A stretch of 64,000 nucleotides of DNA from Eremomyces bilateralis CBS 781.70 (GCF_010015585.1 NW_022985068.1:622106-686105); one strand, 5' to 3'. Counted from the first letter of the stretch, positions 11,714 to 23,763 are shown. Numbers and translations: made by a program. Notes: generated by a model from the sequence alone, not told the origin.

Positions 11714-13403
11714 ATGGGCCCCGTGAAGATGTGAGTCGGCCCCTATTCCCCGTATGATCGATGTATCAATTCTGACAACATCCAGTGCGGTCATCGGGTC
11801 GATATGCGGCCAATTCAAGACGGTGTTCAGCAAGCTCGCTGCGCTGCATGAGAAGAACGCATTTGCCTTCACCATCGTTGTCGGGGACATTTTCGCCGAC
11901 CCTTCAGAAGAGAATGAAACCAAGGAATCCGAGTTGGAAGATCTCATGGGCGGTGGAATTGAAGTGCCGGTGCCGACGTATTTCACCGTGGGACTGTCTC
12001 CCTTCCCAGACGCAGCGGTTGGGAGATTGGATGAGCATGAGGGAGAGCTGTGCCCCAACCTGTTCTACCTTGGACGGAAAAGTACGTTTAAGACATCCGA
12101 TGGCATTAGAATCGTGGCCTTAGGCGGTGTGTTGGACCCGACCGGGACGCACACCAATCCCCACGACAAGTACCGCGTGGCGTACACCGAGGCCGAAGGG
12201 AAAGGCCTCAAGGGGGCTCATTCGGCCGACATCCTCATCTCATCCGAATGGCCCGCCGGGATCCAAAAGGGCTCGCGCACCAAGCTCCCCTCCGAATCCA
12301 AAGACTGGTCCGCGTCCCAACCCCCCGCCGACGTGTGCGCCGCCCTGAAGCCCCGCTACCACTTCTCCCCGTCCACCCTCTTCTACGAGCGCGAGCCCTT
12401 CTACCACCCCCCCACTGACCCCGACACGTACGCGTACCCCGTCACCCGCTTCCTCAGCCTCGCCCCCTTCGGTAACCCCGCCAAGCAGAAATGGATCTAC
12501 GCCTTCACCCTCGCCCCCGCTGCCGCCCCATCCGTGACCATCCCCCCCGGCGCGGGTCCCTCCCCGCTGCTCCCCACGACTCGGAAGCGCCCCGCTGACT
12601 CGGCGCCGACGTACTCGCGCTTCGCGGACGACGGGCCTCCGCGGGGCCGGGGCAAGCGGCAGAAAGGCCCGCCGCCGACGCCGGGGGAGTGTTTCTTCTG
12701 CCTGTCGAACCCGAACGTGGCGACGCACTTGATCGCGTCGATTGGTGAGGAGGCGTACGTGACGACGGCGAAGGGGCCGCTGACGACGCCGACGACGTTT
12801 TCGAAATTACCGTTTCCGGGGCACATGCTGATCATTCCGCAGTCGCATGCGGGGACGCTAGCGACAATCGGGGAGGCGGAGGGGGTGAGGAGGGTATATG
12901 ATGAGATGCAGCGATTCCGGGGGAGCCTCCATAAGATGCTGGCTGAGCAGGGAAACGGGGAACTGGGATCGGTGACGTGGGAGGTCAGTCGCGCCAGCGG
13001 GATCCACACGCACTGGCAATGGCTCCCCGTGCCCGGGCGGCTGCTGAACAAGCGGCTCGTGGAAGCGGCGTTCAAGGTGGAGGCGGAGAACGAGAAATAT
13101 CCGAAGTTCGTGGCGAAGGACGTGGGCGACGGGGTGGGGGAGGAGGGGGACTTCTTCCGCGTGATGGTATGGTACCCGCCGCAGGAGGGGGCGGAGGGGA
13201 GCCGGGAGACATTCTTGACGCTGTATTTGGACCCGGAGATCCGGTTCGATATGCAGTTTGGGCGGCGGGTGTTGGCGAAGCTGCTGGGGTTGGAGAGGCG
13301 GTTGCATTGGCAGGATTGTGCGCAGTCGGTGGACGAAGAGGGAGCGGACGCCGAGGCATTCAAGGCGGCGTTTGCAAAGTTTGATTTTACGTTACAGGAG
13401 TAA
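11714..13403 (+). CDS. CWF19L1/Drn1-like lariat-debranching partner
   Basis: A 17-nt first exon (11714-11730, MGPVKI) is spliced to 11786-13403, giving 544 aa. The N-terminal 230 residues (AVIGSICGQFKTVF, VVGDIFAD) form the degenerate metallophosphoesterase-like domain of this family. A low-complexity basic linker follows (RGRGKRQKG, possibly nuclear targeting). CwfJ domain 1 comes next, with CFFCLSNPNVATHLI, PGHMLIIPQSH and IHTHWQWLPVP (HIT-like histidines), and then CwfJ domain 2 near the C-terminus (DPEIRFDMQFGRRVLA). Yeast Drn1 helps the debranching enzyme Dbr1 turn over intron lariats. The short first exon is required to supply the conserved beta strand that precedes the GSICG loop. Codon third positions switch from C-rich to G-rich around 12570-12650. 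Confidence 0.93.
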
Positions 13404-13527
13404 GAGTCTACATCGATTCCAACCATCCGATGCCCGCCGTTGTACTACTCCGCGTTCCCTATTCTTCGTCGTGCCGCATATCGCGACACCTTGTGTGCGA
13501 GAAGTCTGATGTCCATCGGGCGGGACT

Positions 13528-13983
13528 TCACAGCTTCGAAGGGACGCGAACCTTGCCATTGGTAGACATCCTTGCCCCGGGATGTGGTACCGTCGATGGC
13601 GGGACCGGTCTTCGTCCCCCCGATTTCCGTGAGTCGGCAGCTGGAATATTCGAGCTGTTGGTGTCCGCCGTTAGCCAACCGCTGTGCGGTCCTACCACCT
13701 CGACGGTCAGGGAGTCGCGAGGGGGTTTTTCCGTCCCGTCCACCCGAACGACTGGTTCCAGACGGAAGATGTTCAAGTCCGGAAGTTCGCAGTCAGGGCA
13801 CGGTCGGGGGTTGTTGTCTACGGTCATGAGGGTGTCGTGCGTAGGAGATGTGGTGACAGTGCTGGGGGCGTTGAAGGGGAACGTGGTGATACCTTGAACG
13901 AGGGGAGCTACCACATGGGGACACAGCTTGATCGTGTCGCGGTGATGGAGACATGAGTAGATAATGCGATGGTTTCGACACAT
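13528..13983 (-). CDS. Small Cys/His-rich hypothetical protein
   Basis: This is one exon of 151 aa. I do not recognise a named family. The first 70 residues carry a pattern often seen in small fungal proteins, with C and H spaced as MCRNH, YSCLHH, KLCPH and, after a variable loop, CPDCELPDL. This suggests one or two bound metal ions. The second half is Pro/Ser-rich and probably disordered. The gene converges on the CWF19L1 gene, with about 124 bp between the stop codons. Frames on the opposite strand here have no comparable pattern. It could be a chance frame, since nothing besides composition and Cys/His spacing supports it. Confidence 0.5.
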   Translation of the reverse strand: MCRNHRIIYSCLHHRDTIKLCPHVVAPLVQGITTFPFNAPSTVTTSPTHDTLMTVDNNPRPCPDCELPDLNIFRLEPVVRVDGTEKPPRDSLTVEVVGPHSGWLTADTNSSNIPAADSRKSGGRRPVPPSTVPHPGARMSTNGKVRVPSKL

Positions 13984-16488
13984 GCTGCCTTGACGCGAAC
14001 AGACCTAATAAAGCTTCCGTATCTGATGCTTGGTGCAGGTCGAGGTAGCCAATGGTACTGTGCCATGAGAGACACAACATCTTCGAGCTGGCGAGGGAAT
14101 TAATAGTCGTCCCGCCACTGGGTGACAGCGGCTCGGAGATTTCCGCCATCAGCAGCAAATCATCATTAAGCATTGCTCTCCTTTTCTGTGAATGGAGGAA
14201 AGGAGGTGGATATGGACGGATAATAGCCCTGGAATATGGGAAATGCTCCCGAGTGGACGTGGCGTCTCGGTTGCAGGAGGGATAAGGCTATTCTGTAAGC
14301 CATAACGGTCGTGCTGCAGAGGGACCCGGACGAAGCAAGTTCTAACCCTTCCTGTGAATCCTGTCTCACCGCGTGGAGGCCCTGCCAAGTTGCCAGCGCA
14401 TTGATACATATCTTGATTACCTACACTCCGGCGAGGGCACGCATCTACCTAGCTAAAGAGCAGCACCTGGATGGCTGTATCAGTGTATCATGATCCTCCA
14501 ACGAGGACTGACGGGAGTTCTGTTGGAGCCTGGAGTGGAGGTTCCCCCATGCAGCGGTTCCTGCCTGTTTGGACGCATGGATACCAGTGGAGACGCGTGT
14601 GAGCTTTCAGAGGCAGTCCATGTCAGCCGTCAGGTCCTGTCTTGCATCTGCAAGCAGCAGCAGAGGCTAGAGGTGTGGATTTTCGTCGTGGAGCATGTAA
14701 CCATGCATGTGTAAGACCAAGTTTCAAACACATCACACAATCGTCAACAACACAACATTACTTGCCTGTATCCAGGGTCGCAGATGCTTGGATGAGTTGG
14801 AGACTTAACTTGGAGTATTTAATTTCGTGTTGGTTGTAGTTGTGGTTTGGTGCCACTTTCGTCCTGTATCTTTCATCAATGTTCAAACTTGGGACTGGTT
14901 GCAGGACGCGTTTTGACCGCGTCTATTACGCGCAATGGGCCAATCCATAAATCGCCTAGTGGATAACCAGGTGCCCCTTGTCCTTTTGTCTGCAGCCAAT
15001 AACCATCTATGAACGTTGTTCAGGATTGCACGTGCACCTGGCTTGGCGACTCCAACCTCCTCCACTCTTCAGTTCGTTCAGTTCCTGGCTGTAATTCAGT
15101 TCCCACTCTTAACACTGCAACCAGCAACTCGCCCTCTTTCCCTCTCTATCACCATCCCCCCTAATAATAACCAACATCCATCCCCCAAGACCCAATACCA
15201 ACCCCTTGTTACTCTGCACCTTTCGCTCTCAACTTCCTGCAGCAAGCCAGCACCAGCACAACTCTGCCCTCGCCCTGAGGTACCCTCGAGCTAGACAACG
15301 GTGCTGCAGAATCATCATCCTCGCAACTCACAACAGAACCGACCACCCACCACCCACCACCCACAACCCATAACCCGAACCCACCACCCACAACCGACAA
15401 CACTCTTTTTCGGTGCATAGGTGCAGCATCCTCGATTCCTCGTCCACCGCTCGACCGTTCGAAGCCAACCATTCCGCTTTAGGCGTATTAGCTCCCTTCA
15501 CTTGACGCTCCCGAAGCTCGAGCCCTCCCGTTTTCCACCTCACCTGCGTCGAGCACATCCGGCATCCGCCTAGCATCCCATCCCCATCGCCCATCGTCAA
15601 TCCTCCCATTATTCACCCTCTCCTCCTCAATCTATCCTCGTGGATTTTCTTCAATTCTCGACTCCTCCAACTATCGACTCCTCGTCCCCCGAACCTCGTG
15701 GACCACCGTCCCTCTTGCTTCCGGCAATTGGATGCCGGCCTATCTTGCTCGTCTCCAAGCTCCATCGTGTTGAAACCGCCAACGCACTCTATTAGCGCTC
15801 TCCACCATCAATCCACAACTGAGATCCACGCCTCACCGCAAGACCTGGGGACCTTGGGACCGGATTCGACTTTATTCCAACATCTTTCCCTTCCCACAAC
15901 AAACAACAACGCGATCAAACCAGCGGCGATTCCGTGTTGTTTGAACTTCGCTGGTTCGGATCGTGATGACCTGCTGACCGCGATCGCCGTTTGAATCCCT
16001 TCGATCTCGCGACCCATCGTCCTCCCAATAACCTCCTTACTGTCGACTGCTTGAAAGAAGAGTAACACGGTGTGCTTGTGTTGGCTAGATTCGCCAAGAA
16101 GGTGTTGAATTTTGGAACTTGGGACATTCTTCCGTTGTTCTTTGGGGCAAGGACGGAGCGCGAATCAGCGCTGTCGCAAACACTCTATATCGCAACGGCG
16201 ATACTCTTGAAATACTAGCGACTCCCAACAATTCCCTAAGAGCGCGGAAGGGATCGAACACGCATAAGAGCAGTGATTGTGGCTGGATTGGAAGTTCAAA
16301 CCTTACATTGACAGATGCGATCGGCCATGCTGCGTGTTTGTTGGCCTTGATCCTGCGCTTGCCCGATCTCAAATTGATTGGATTGGATAGCGACTGGCTT
16401 TGGGTTCCCTTACATACACCTTTAACCTTCATCCCTTTCGTGATTGAGGAGACCTTCGTTTATTTGTGGACCCTAATCCCCTTCCAAT
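13984..16488. other. Long non-coding stretch with CT-rich leader
   Basis: This 2.5-kb stretch lacks any supported gene. From about 15040 to the start codon at 16489 the plus strand is pyrimidine-rich and full of short upstream frames, as expected for a long 5' leader of a regulated fungal gene. A CCACCCA-type microsatellite lies at about 15341-15395. I could not place a transcription start or leader intron with confidence. Confidence 0.45.
15341..15395. repeat. CCACCCA-type microsatellite
   Basis: Imperfect repeats of ACCCACC and ACCCATA units run for about 55 bp in the CT-rich leader region. They are low complexity only, with no telomeric context. Confidence 0.6.
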
Positions 16489-18405
16489 ATGGCGCCTATC
16501 CGACAGAGCGCGTCCGCGACATTGCCACGAAACTTCACCTTCCATTACACCGATGGCGACCATCCACGGACGCCAGAGCCTGTCGACGGCCAGTTGATTC
16601 AGGAACCACCTCGACCGCCTAGGCAAACATTTCGCATCCGCCGGAGACGACAGGACGACAAACCCACCGTTTCGGTCAACGTCGAATCGCAACTTTTGCA
16701 GGAGATGCCCATCCCCACGATTGAAACCTCGGAGGCCCCGACCAGCGATTACTTTCCTTCCTACACGGAGTCTCTGAATCCTTTTTCCGACCGCTTGCTC
16801 TCACCCATGCCGATCGACACGCGCGACAAAACTCCTCCACGGACGCCGCTTGGACAGACCGCGACATACCACCCTGTACATGGCGCTGGCGTGGATTGGT
16901 CGTCCCCAGATTGGAAGAGTCGGGGCGAGAGCATTAGTCGCCCTTCGACCGCCTGTTCCAACTTCTCCGATTCGTCCCTCTCATCGAGCATCAGCATGGA
17001 GTCCTTCCCATCGTTTGGAGGGAGCTGCACGAGTCCTGACAGCGAGATCGGTGACTACGTAAATTATCGTAAACCCCTCTACACCCACCCTATCTCTTCT
17101 CCTTTGCAAAATCTCGGAGCGCGACCTGCAAAACGTTTGATGATGCGGAAGAAGACACGGTTCACCGCGGAGATGGACAACCACCTTTGGTTCACGTACA
17201 TGGTGTACCTCCAAGACCCGACGGTCACCCCGTTCAAGATGCTTCCTGGTACTGCACCACCTCTTGGGGTCTGCCATCGTGTGGTTCGTGAAGCGAAGAA
17301 GTCCTGGAAGGAGGGCAAGGTATTGAGTGGACCCCGAAACATCCCTCGCCCCGACCCGTCTTCCAGACTGCTGGCGGATTCTCCGGACACGATCAAACCG
17401 GCGACGAATGGCAGCTGGAGCCCCACGGTTATTGCTACGCCCAAGCTGCATGCCAAATGGCCTCGATCGGATGCGGCAACTCGACGACGATTTCGCGAGT
17501 TGTGCAAGCGAAAACCTACGCTTTCCGCTCATTATCAACGGATGTTGATGCGCAGCCCTTCTCCATTTACCTCGTCCTCTCCTCAAGTTGGCTCCCGATC
17601 TCGGCGATCTCGACGTAACACACCTTTCGAAGGCCCGTCTAGTGTTAAGGCATTCTCCACGAGAGATATGAACGTCTCCCTTGCGACCAGCACATCGAAG
17701 ACGATGCAGCTTGGAAATCCGCTTGCGCAGCTCGCGGAGTCGGATCCACCTCGGTCTTCCGACGGGACTGAACGAGCCACCCCCCGACCACTCACCCATC
17801 AAAAGAGCCAGTCCCTTAACATCGGTCTTGGATCGGAGAAGCGCGTGTTGGACTCACCATTCAACCCGCGCCGCATCGAGAAAAAGAGTGCCACACTCGG
17901 CCCCGCAACGCTCAACTCGCCCGTCCAATTCCAGTCCTCTTCCCTCTCCCGCTCCTTCAAGCGCCACGCACAGCAGATGTTCGACGACGATTTTCCCGCC
18001 CCCAGCCATCCCCGCGGCTTATTGCAGGACGTGTTCGACGGCATCCCCGAGCCGCACCATCGCCGCGTGCGCAGCCGCGGCTTCAGTCTCGGCGACATGA
18101 CAGAAGGCCCGCGGAACATCGCCTCGCTGTTCACCCCACCGAGCACGTGCGAGCAGCCCCCAATCTTCCATCTTCCCGTCGACGAACCGGCGGTCCCCGT
18201 CGACGAGGGTATGGCCGACCCCGCGGGGATCCGCTCAGCCCGGTTGGGTTCGCCATTCATGGAGCGGCAGCGTAGTCGGCAGATCCAGACGTTTCCGCGC
18301 AACTTCTTCAGCCAGAGCCACCCGTCCGATGCGCCTGGCCCGGGCCCTGGCGCACTTCTCGATGTCTTCAAACCGAACGCGAACGCGAACCCTTTCTTGG
18401 GATGA
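16489..18405 (+). CDS. Conserved fungal hypothetical, largely disordered
   Basis: This is a single exon of 638 aa that I do not recognise as a named family. Most of it is Ser/Pro/Thr-rich with SP and TP sites and is probably disordered. Residues about 205-270 form the only compact block. It begins with basic RPAKRLMMRKKTRF, then TAEMDNHLWFTYMVYLQDP, then LPGTAPPLGVCHRVVREAKKSW. The pattern of aromatic residues and basic helices suggests a small DNA- or protein-binding module, but I cannot assign a fold. A second basic stretch (ATRRRFRELCKRKP) follows at about residue 325. The start is the first ATG after a long CT-rich leader and has a reasonable context (AATATGG). A regulatory function is inference from composition only. 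Confidence 0.8.
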   Translation: MAPIRQSASATLPRNFTFHYTDGDHPRTPEPVDGQLIQEPPRPPRQTFRIRRRRQDDKPTVSVNVESQLLQEMPIPTIETSEAPTSDYFPSYTESLNPFSDRLLSPMPIDTRDKTPPRTPLGQTATYHPVHGAGVDWSSPDWKSRGESISRPSTACSNFSDSSLSSSISMESFPSFGGSCTSPDSEIGDYVNYRKPLYTHPISSPLQNLGARPAKRLMMRKKTRFTAEMDNHLWFTYMVYLQDPTVTPFKMLPGTAPPLGVCHRVVREAKKSWKEGKVLSGPRNIPRPDPSSRLLADSPDTIKPATNGSWSPTVIATPKLHAKWPRSDAATRRRFRELCKRKPTLSAHYQRMLMRSPSPFTSSSPQVGSRSRRSRRNTPFEGPSSVKAFSTRDMNVSLATSTSKTMQLGNPLAQLAESDPPRSSDGTERATPRPLTHQKSQSLNIGLGSEKRVLDSPFNPRRIEKKSATLGPATLNSPVQFQSSSLSRSFKRHAQQMFDDDFPAPSHPRGLLQDVFDGIPEPHHRRVRSRGFSLGDMTEGPRNIASLFTPPSTCEQPPIFHLPVDEPAVPVDEGMADPAGIRSARLGSPFMERQRSRQIQTFPRNFFSQSHPSDAPGPGPGALLDVFKPNANANPFLG

Positions 18406-19390
18406 CCGAGCTTTGCCGCCCAGCCTCATTGCATTCTAGGCGTTCAGGAGATGGCTTTCTTGCATGATCTTCGTCGGATACTCCGGCATTTCTTCACTTC
18501 TTCGGTACCTGCATTCGTGCATCCCTGTGCTTTTCGGAGGCGAACACGGAGCATTCTCAATTCATGATTCGGTCACCGGAGGTTTATGGCACGAAAGTAA
18601 TCCGGCGCATCTATCTTCCCCTCGGACGACGTTTCGACTCCAGGTCTAATCTCGCTTTGCGGGCGCTTATCCACGCCGGACGTCAGGTCGGGAAGAACAC
18701 GAGACACAACGGGAGATGCGATTGACGATTGATGACCGCTTTTCATGTCCACTGACTTTTTTTTCCCTTCCCATTCTTTTCATGACGAGACGAAATTGCA
18801 TATGCTGCACAGACGATGATCGGGCTCCTTGTTTCCGGCTGCGTGGGTGTGCGCCTGGTGCCAGCGTCGTCATGGACCTGCACTCGCCACACCGTGGCCT
18901 TCGATGTAATTTAGATACCTCCGACAGAAAATGGATCATTCAGCCCTACATTGATTTCTTGCGTTGGTTTCTGATGTGAATGTTCCCTAGATCCTGACTT
19001 TTGAGGCTGCTGATGACCGTCACCACTGGATAAGCGACCTAGGAGTTTGGGGCATTGAAGTGAAAACCCTTTAACTTTCTCTGCTTATAAAGCTTGCAAT
19101 CACCCCATACTGGCCAAATACTTATGGCATTCGTGACCCCAATTTGAATCTGTAGTGTGTGCATCGCGATTGAAGTATGGTTGAGCGAAAGGTGATTGGC
19201 CCACAGAACTGTTGGCGCAGCAACGGATCCGTAACCAAACATCGCACTCATCCCACCACTCACTTCAGCCTTGAGTTATACAACATCAACCACCGTCAAT
19301 CCTCTTGCGGAAGAACACGATTTCACTCTCGTTTATCGAGCAGTTCCCACATCATTGGTCACCGCGTACCCGACGCGTGGAAACACCACC
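18406..19390. other. Intergenic region upstream of BUB1
   Basis: No gene is supported. It should contain the 3' end of the 638-aa protein gene and the BUB1 promoter. The BUB1 frame stays open upstream to 19271 but has no ATG before 19391. Confidence 0.45.
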
Positions 19391-22300
19391 ATGGCCGCAT
19401 CCAGCGACCTTATCGACTTCAACGCCATCGAAACCCAGAAAGAAAACATCCAAGCCCTCCCCAGCGGTCGCTCCGCGAAAGCCCTCGCCCAACTCTACTC
19501 CCCCCTTTCTCCCTTTGCGCACCCCTCCCCTCCCGACGCGCACCACGCCGCCCGCCAGTCCTTCGAGCGCGAACTCCACCTCCTCGCCGACTCCGACGAC
19601 CCCCTCGACATCTTCGACCGCTACGTGAAATGGACTCTCGACGCCTACCCCTCCGCGCAAGCGACGCCCGCCTCCCAGCTTCTCCCCCTCCTCGAACGCG
19701 CCACCAAATCCTTCCTCGCCGCCCCGCACTACCGCAACGACCCGCGCTACCTTAAGCTCTGGCTCCTGCACATCCGCTTCTTCGCCGACGCGCCCCGCGA
19801 AACATACCGCTTCCTCGCGCGCAACGGCGTCGCCGACGCGCTCGCGCTGTTCTACGAGGAGTACGCCGCGTGGCTGGAGGGCGCGGGCCGCTGGGCGCAG
19901 GCGGAGGAGATCTATCTGATGGGGCTAGAGAAGGAGGCAAGGCCGGCCGAGCGGCTGCTGAGAAAGTTCGCGGAGTTTCAGCATCGGAGGGATGAGAGAG
20001 CGCGGGAGGGCGGCGCGGATGATGGACCGGGGAGCCCGGCGTTGCCGACGGTAAGGCCGGCGTTGGCGGCGAAGGTGGATCCGTTTGCGGGGGCGGTGGA
20101 AGAGGGGGATCCGCAGGCGAGGACGAGGGGGGAGGGCGCGGTGAGGACAACGGGGAGGAATAAGTTGGCGATCTTTTCGGATACGGAGGGGGGTTCGCAG
20201 GAGGCGCTGGGGGCGGGGGGCGGTGCGAAGTGGGAGAGTATTGGGTCGTATGAGGAGCGGAAGAAGGAGAATACGCGGGAGGCGAAGCCATGGGTGGGAG
20301 AAACGTTGAAGGGTGGTGGGAAGCGAAACGTTGGGGCACCGAAGATGATGATCTTTAAGGACGGGGTACGTTGAAACCCCTTTTTCTTTACCCCTTTCCC
20401 TATCCCTCCTTTCTTGACCTTGTCATTTACAATTGCAGGACTAATGTTTGTGGGCATTCTTGCCGTTCCATGTATTTCAGTCATTAGCACCATCGCAAGA
20501 GCGACATGAATCCAATCCGTGGCATGAGCAGCAGGAGACCATCAACCCCAAGACCGGGCGAAGGGAATGCGTGTTCGTGAACCTCGAGGCCGTGTACCCG
20601 TCCCAGGACGACATGAGCAGCGAATTTTGCTTCGAAGAGCTGAGAGCAAAGCACCGTGGGTGGCTTGACATGGACTGGAGCTGCCAGCCGAGTGTGAGAG
20701 AGCACGAGTCACATCCGGATGAGTTGAAGGAGGATATGGCGGAACGAGTCGTGTCTGAACTCGCCGAGGACTTGCAAGAGGTGTTGGATGTGAACGATGA
20801 GAATGCTCCACCGTCACCACGGGAGCTGGAAACGATCAAGAGAGCGAAGAAAGCACGCAGGGAGGAGAAGGCCAACCGTACAAGAAAGATCAAAGTTTTG
20901 GAGGTGCATGCTGCTACTCAAATCGGTACTGTTCACGGCACTTGAATTTACGAGTCAGCTAACAAGGTCTATAGTCCAAGCGAACCTATCGTCTCCGAGT
21001 GGCCCAAAAATCAAGCGGAAGAAGACCGCAGAACCGACTATGACAATCAACACCAAGGAAGCTATGGATGAAATCTACGACATCTTCAATCAGCCCCTCA
21101 AGGGATTCGAACCCGCCGAAGAGCAGCAAGAGGAGGAAGAAGAGAGTGAAGACGATGAGGACGATTACACCAGTGCAGGGGAAAGCACCGGCACTGGAAG
21201 GATCTCTGCCACCACCAGCGACTACGGAGATGAAACGACTGCCGCAGACTTCACCGAAGCAGGAAGTGTAGGGGGGAACGATACGGCCAACGATACTGGT
21301 ATTTCTGGTTTCACTGATTTTAGCGAGGCTAAGAGAGCGGACGTCGATGAAGAGGACGACACCGAGTCACAGGAACTGGATGCTCATACGCCAGTGGACG
21401 AAGAATTCCAGGACGATGTTCGCTCAGACGGACTGGATGAAGCGCAATTCGACTCGCCAGCAGACGATGAGGAGGAGTATGACGACAGGCAAAGCGCCGC
21501 GCCATACTCATACCCGGAACGATCCCGAGGAGCCGGAAGGCGTCTGCCGTTCATGACCCCGATTGTCGAGAAAACGGAATCGTCTCTTGGTGCCGTCACC
21601 GCCCTCGCTGAGAAGAACTACATCCACGCTAAGACACCCTCTCGAAGGCAAGGGGATGCGACGCCTGCGATTGCCGAGTCCGATGATGACGACCCTTGGA
21701 GCAGCCCGTTCCATAACATGACTGGAGACGGGCTGGAGGACCTGAAGAAGGCCATGCGGACAGGTAACGACGCGCCCAAAATCAGCCAGCCACAGCTCGT
21801 CCCATCGAAGCCTGCGCCCATTACCAATTTCGAGAAGGCGAAGGAGAAAGCTGCCAAAGGGCCGATCATCCACGACGCACAATGCAATCCTTGCGACGTC
21901 GCGATCAGAAACACGATCTTGGAAAATGCTCAGCCTCTATTGGCGGCTCATGATGGCTACTACAATCATCAGGACAAGACGAAAGGTATGGGTTTCGAAA
22001 TCCAGAAGTTCATCAAAGCTTCCGTAAAATCTCGCAAGTCTGGACATGACAAGACGGCCCCGAATCTGCTCCTCCCACCAACCATCAACCTCGAAGGCAG
22101 TGATCGAACATATACAGTCAAACGTGAACTCGGCAAGGGGGCCTATGCCCCTGTCTATCTCGTCCAGAGCACCGAGCGAACTCAAGATGAAGACGAGGAG
22201 CCAAAGGTCCAGATGGGCAAAGGCGAATTCGGCATCAAGCGACAAGAGCTCGAAGCCATCAAGATGGAGGATCCGCCCAACGCATGGGAGTTCTATCTCG

Positions 22301-23148
22301 TACGGCAAGCGAAGCGGAGACTAGGCGTTTCGCGCGCCGCGGAGTCGATCATTAATATTTACGAGATGCACCTGTACATGGACGAAGGCTACCTCATCGA
22401 GGAATATCGCGACCAAGGCACGCTGCTGGACCCGATCAATCTCGCGCGCATGGACGTCGCCGGCGGCGGGTTGCTGGACGAGCAGGTAGCCATGTTCTTC
22501 ACGGTCGAGCTGCTGCGGACGGTCGAAGCGCTGCACGCGAAAGGCATCATCCACGGCGACCTCAAGGCCGACAACGTGCTCGTGCGGTTCGAGCACGGCG
22601 TGCGCTCATCGGCGTGGTCGTCCGCGTACGCGCGCGACGGGTCGAACGGCTGGGCGGACCGGGGCGTCGCGCTGATCGACTTCGGGCGCGGCATCGACAT
22701 GAAGGCGTTCGTGCCGTCGGTGCAGTTCTTCGCGGACTGGAAGCCGTCGGAGGTGGACTGCGCGGAGATCCGCGAGATGCGGCCGTGGACGTACCAGGTC
22801 GACTATCACGGGCTGGCAGGGGTTATCCACACGCTGCTATTTGGGAAGTACATCGAGACGACGGCGGAGCGGGCGGCGACGCTCGGGGCTGGAGCGACGA
22901 AGACGTATAAGATCCGGGAACCGTTGAAGCGGTATTGGCAGACGGAGCTGTGGTCGGAGCTGCTGAACGTGCTATTGAATCCGTTGATGCATCTGGACGG
23001 CGAGGAGGGGAGCAAGATGCCGATGTTGAAGGGCATGAAGGCATGTCGGGAACGGATGGAGGCGTATCTGGAGAGCAATTCCGAGAAGGGTCTGGGGTTG
23101 AAGAACCTGCTTAAGCGGCTGGAGGTGAACTTGAAGGAGAAGAGATGA
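19391..23148 (+). CDS. BUB1: Spindle-checkpoint kinase BUB1
   Basis: Three exons, 19391-20365, 20481-20925 and 20975-23148, encode 1197 aa. A KEN box lies at residues 17-19. The Mad3/BUB1 TPR-like region I spans about residues 55-195 (YVKWTLDAYP, YLKLWLLHIRFF, WAQAEEIYLMGL). The Bub3-binding GLEBS motif is at about 355-381 (ECVFVNLEAVYP and EFCFEELRA). An acidic disordered middle follows. A C-terminal kinase domain starts at about residue 853, with glycine loop GKGAYAPVY, catalytic HGDLKADN at about 1000 and IDFGRG at about 1041. BUB1 acts at kinetochores, phosphorylates histone H2A and recruits the checkpoint complex. The ATG at 19391 is the only Met before the KEN box. Third positions turn from C-rich to G-rich twice, in exon 1 (about 19830) and in exon 3 (about 22450). 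Confidence 0.95.
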
Positions 23149-23763
23149 TGAACGCGGTTCCTTGTGTTTTTCCGTGCGAATAAGGGTCGGATGGAAGCAT
23201 TATGTCGTATGCGGCGTTTGTCTCAGGGGTTGGAAGTCACATTGTTTATGCGGGAGGGTATAGCTGGATACTGTTGTCGGCGTTGATGGAAGGCACCATG
23301 ATATCCGCTCAAGATGGTTGCTTCTCGTTTAGCACAAGTAACTGTTAATTCAATAGATTTTCGTTGTTACCTGTGTGACTAAATTACATTCCCAGTCGTC
23401 TACATCAACCAGTTCATTGCCAACTAAATCTCTTTGTCAGATTACAGATATCAACACTGAACTTGTCCTTGATATTCTTTGGAAAATGATGCCTGGGCGC
23501 CTTACTCCGCCTTAACTTCAATACATGTAATTCGTAACAGGGATCCGATACCGAGTTCACAACAATGTCACCACTGGTGAGCTTCACTGCATAACTGTTG
23601 ACAGGTTGTAGCTTCAAGAATTCCGGATTTCTTGCTAATAGGTACTCCCTCATAATCCCTCACTGTCTATCTCCCTAGTTTCGAGCAAACCTAACATCAT
23701 CTCCAGTCAAAACAGGTTCCAAAGCTCCTCCGCCTTGCTCACTTGAGCTCCCTCTCCTCTACC
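23149..23763. other. Spacer that may hide 5' exons of CSN3
   Basis: The downstream CSN3 protein lacks the usual first 120-130 residues, which should lie here. In-frame codons before 23767 (reading KLLRLAHLSSLSSTM) look coding, and possible acceptors end at about 23681 and 23707. No earlier ATG-led exon is convincing. On the minus strand a 79-codon frame (23653-23414) is open but shows no family resemblance. Confidence 0.4.

Noticed and set aside
12497-13426. Minus-strand open frame of 309 codons
   Set aside because: This is the antisense shadow of the CWF19L1 gene, with Ser/Pro-rich composition and no family signature.
15341-15395. Telomere-like CCC-containing repeats
   Set aside because: The unit is irregular (CCACCCA, CCCATAA) and not the fungal TTAGGG/CCCTAA repeat. 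It is a simple microsatellite in a leader region.
19752-20339. Minus-strand open frame of 195 codons, Pro/Ser-rich
   Set aside because: This is the antisense shadow of BUB1 exon 1, caused by the G-rich third positions.
21095-21120. GGATTCGAACCC, a B-box-like tRNA element
   Set aside because: It lies inside BUB1 coding sequence and has no A box or cloverleaf around it.
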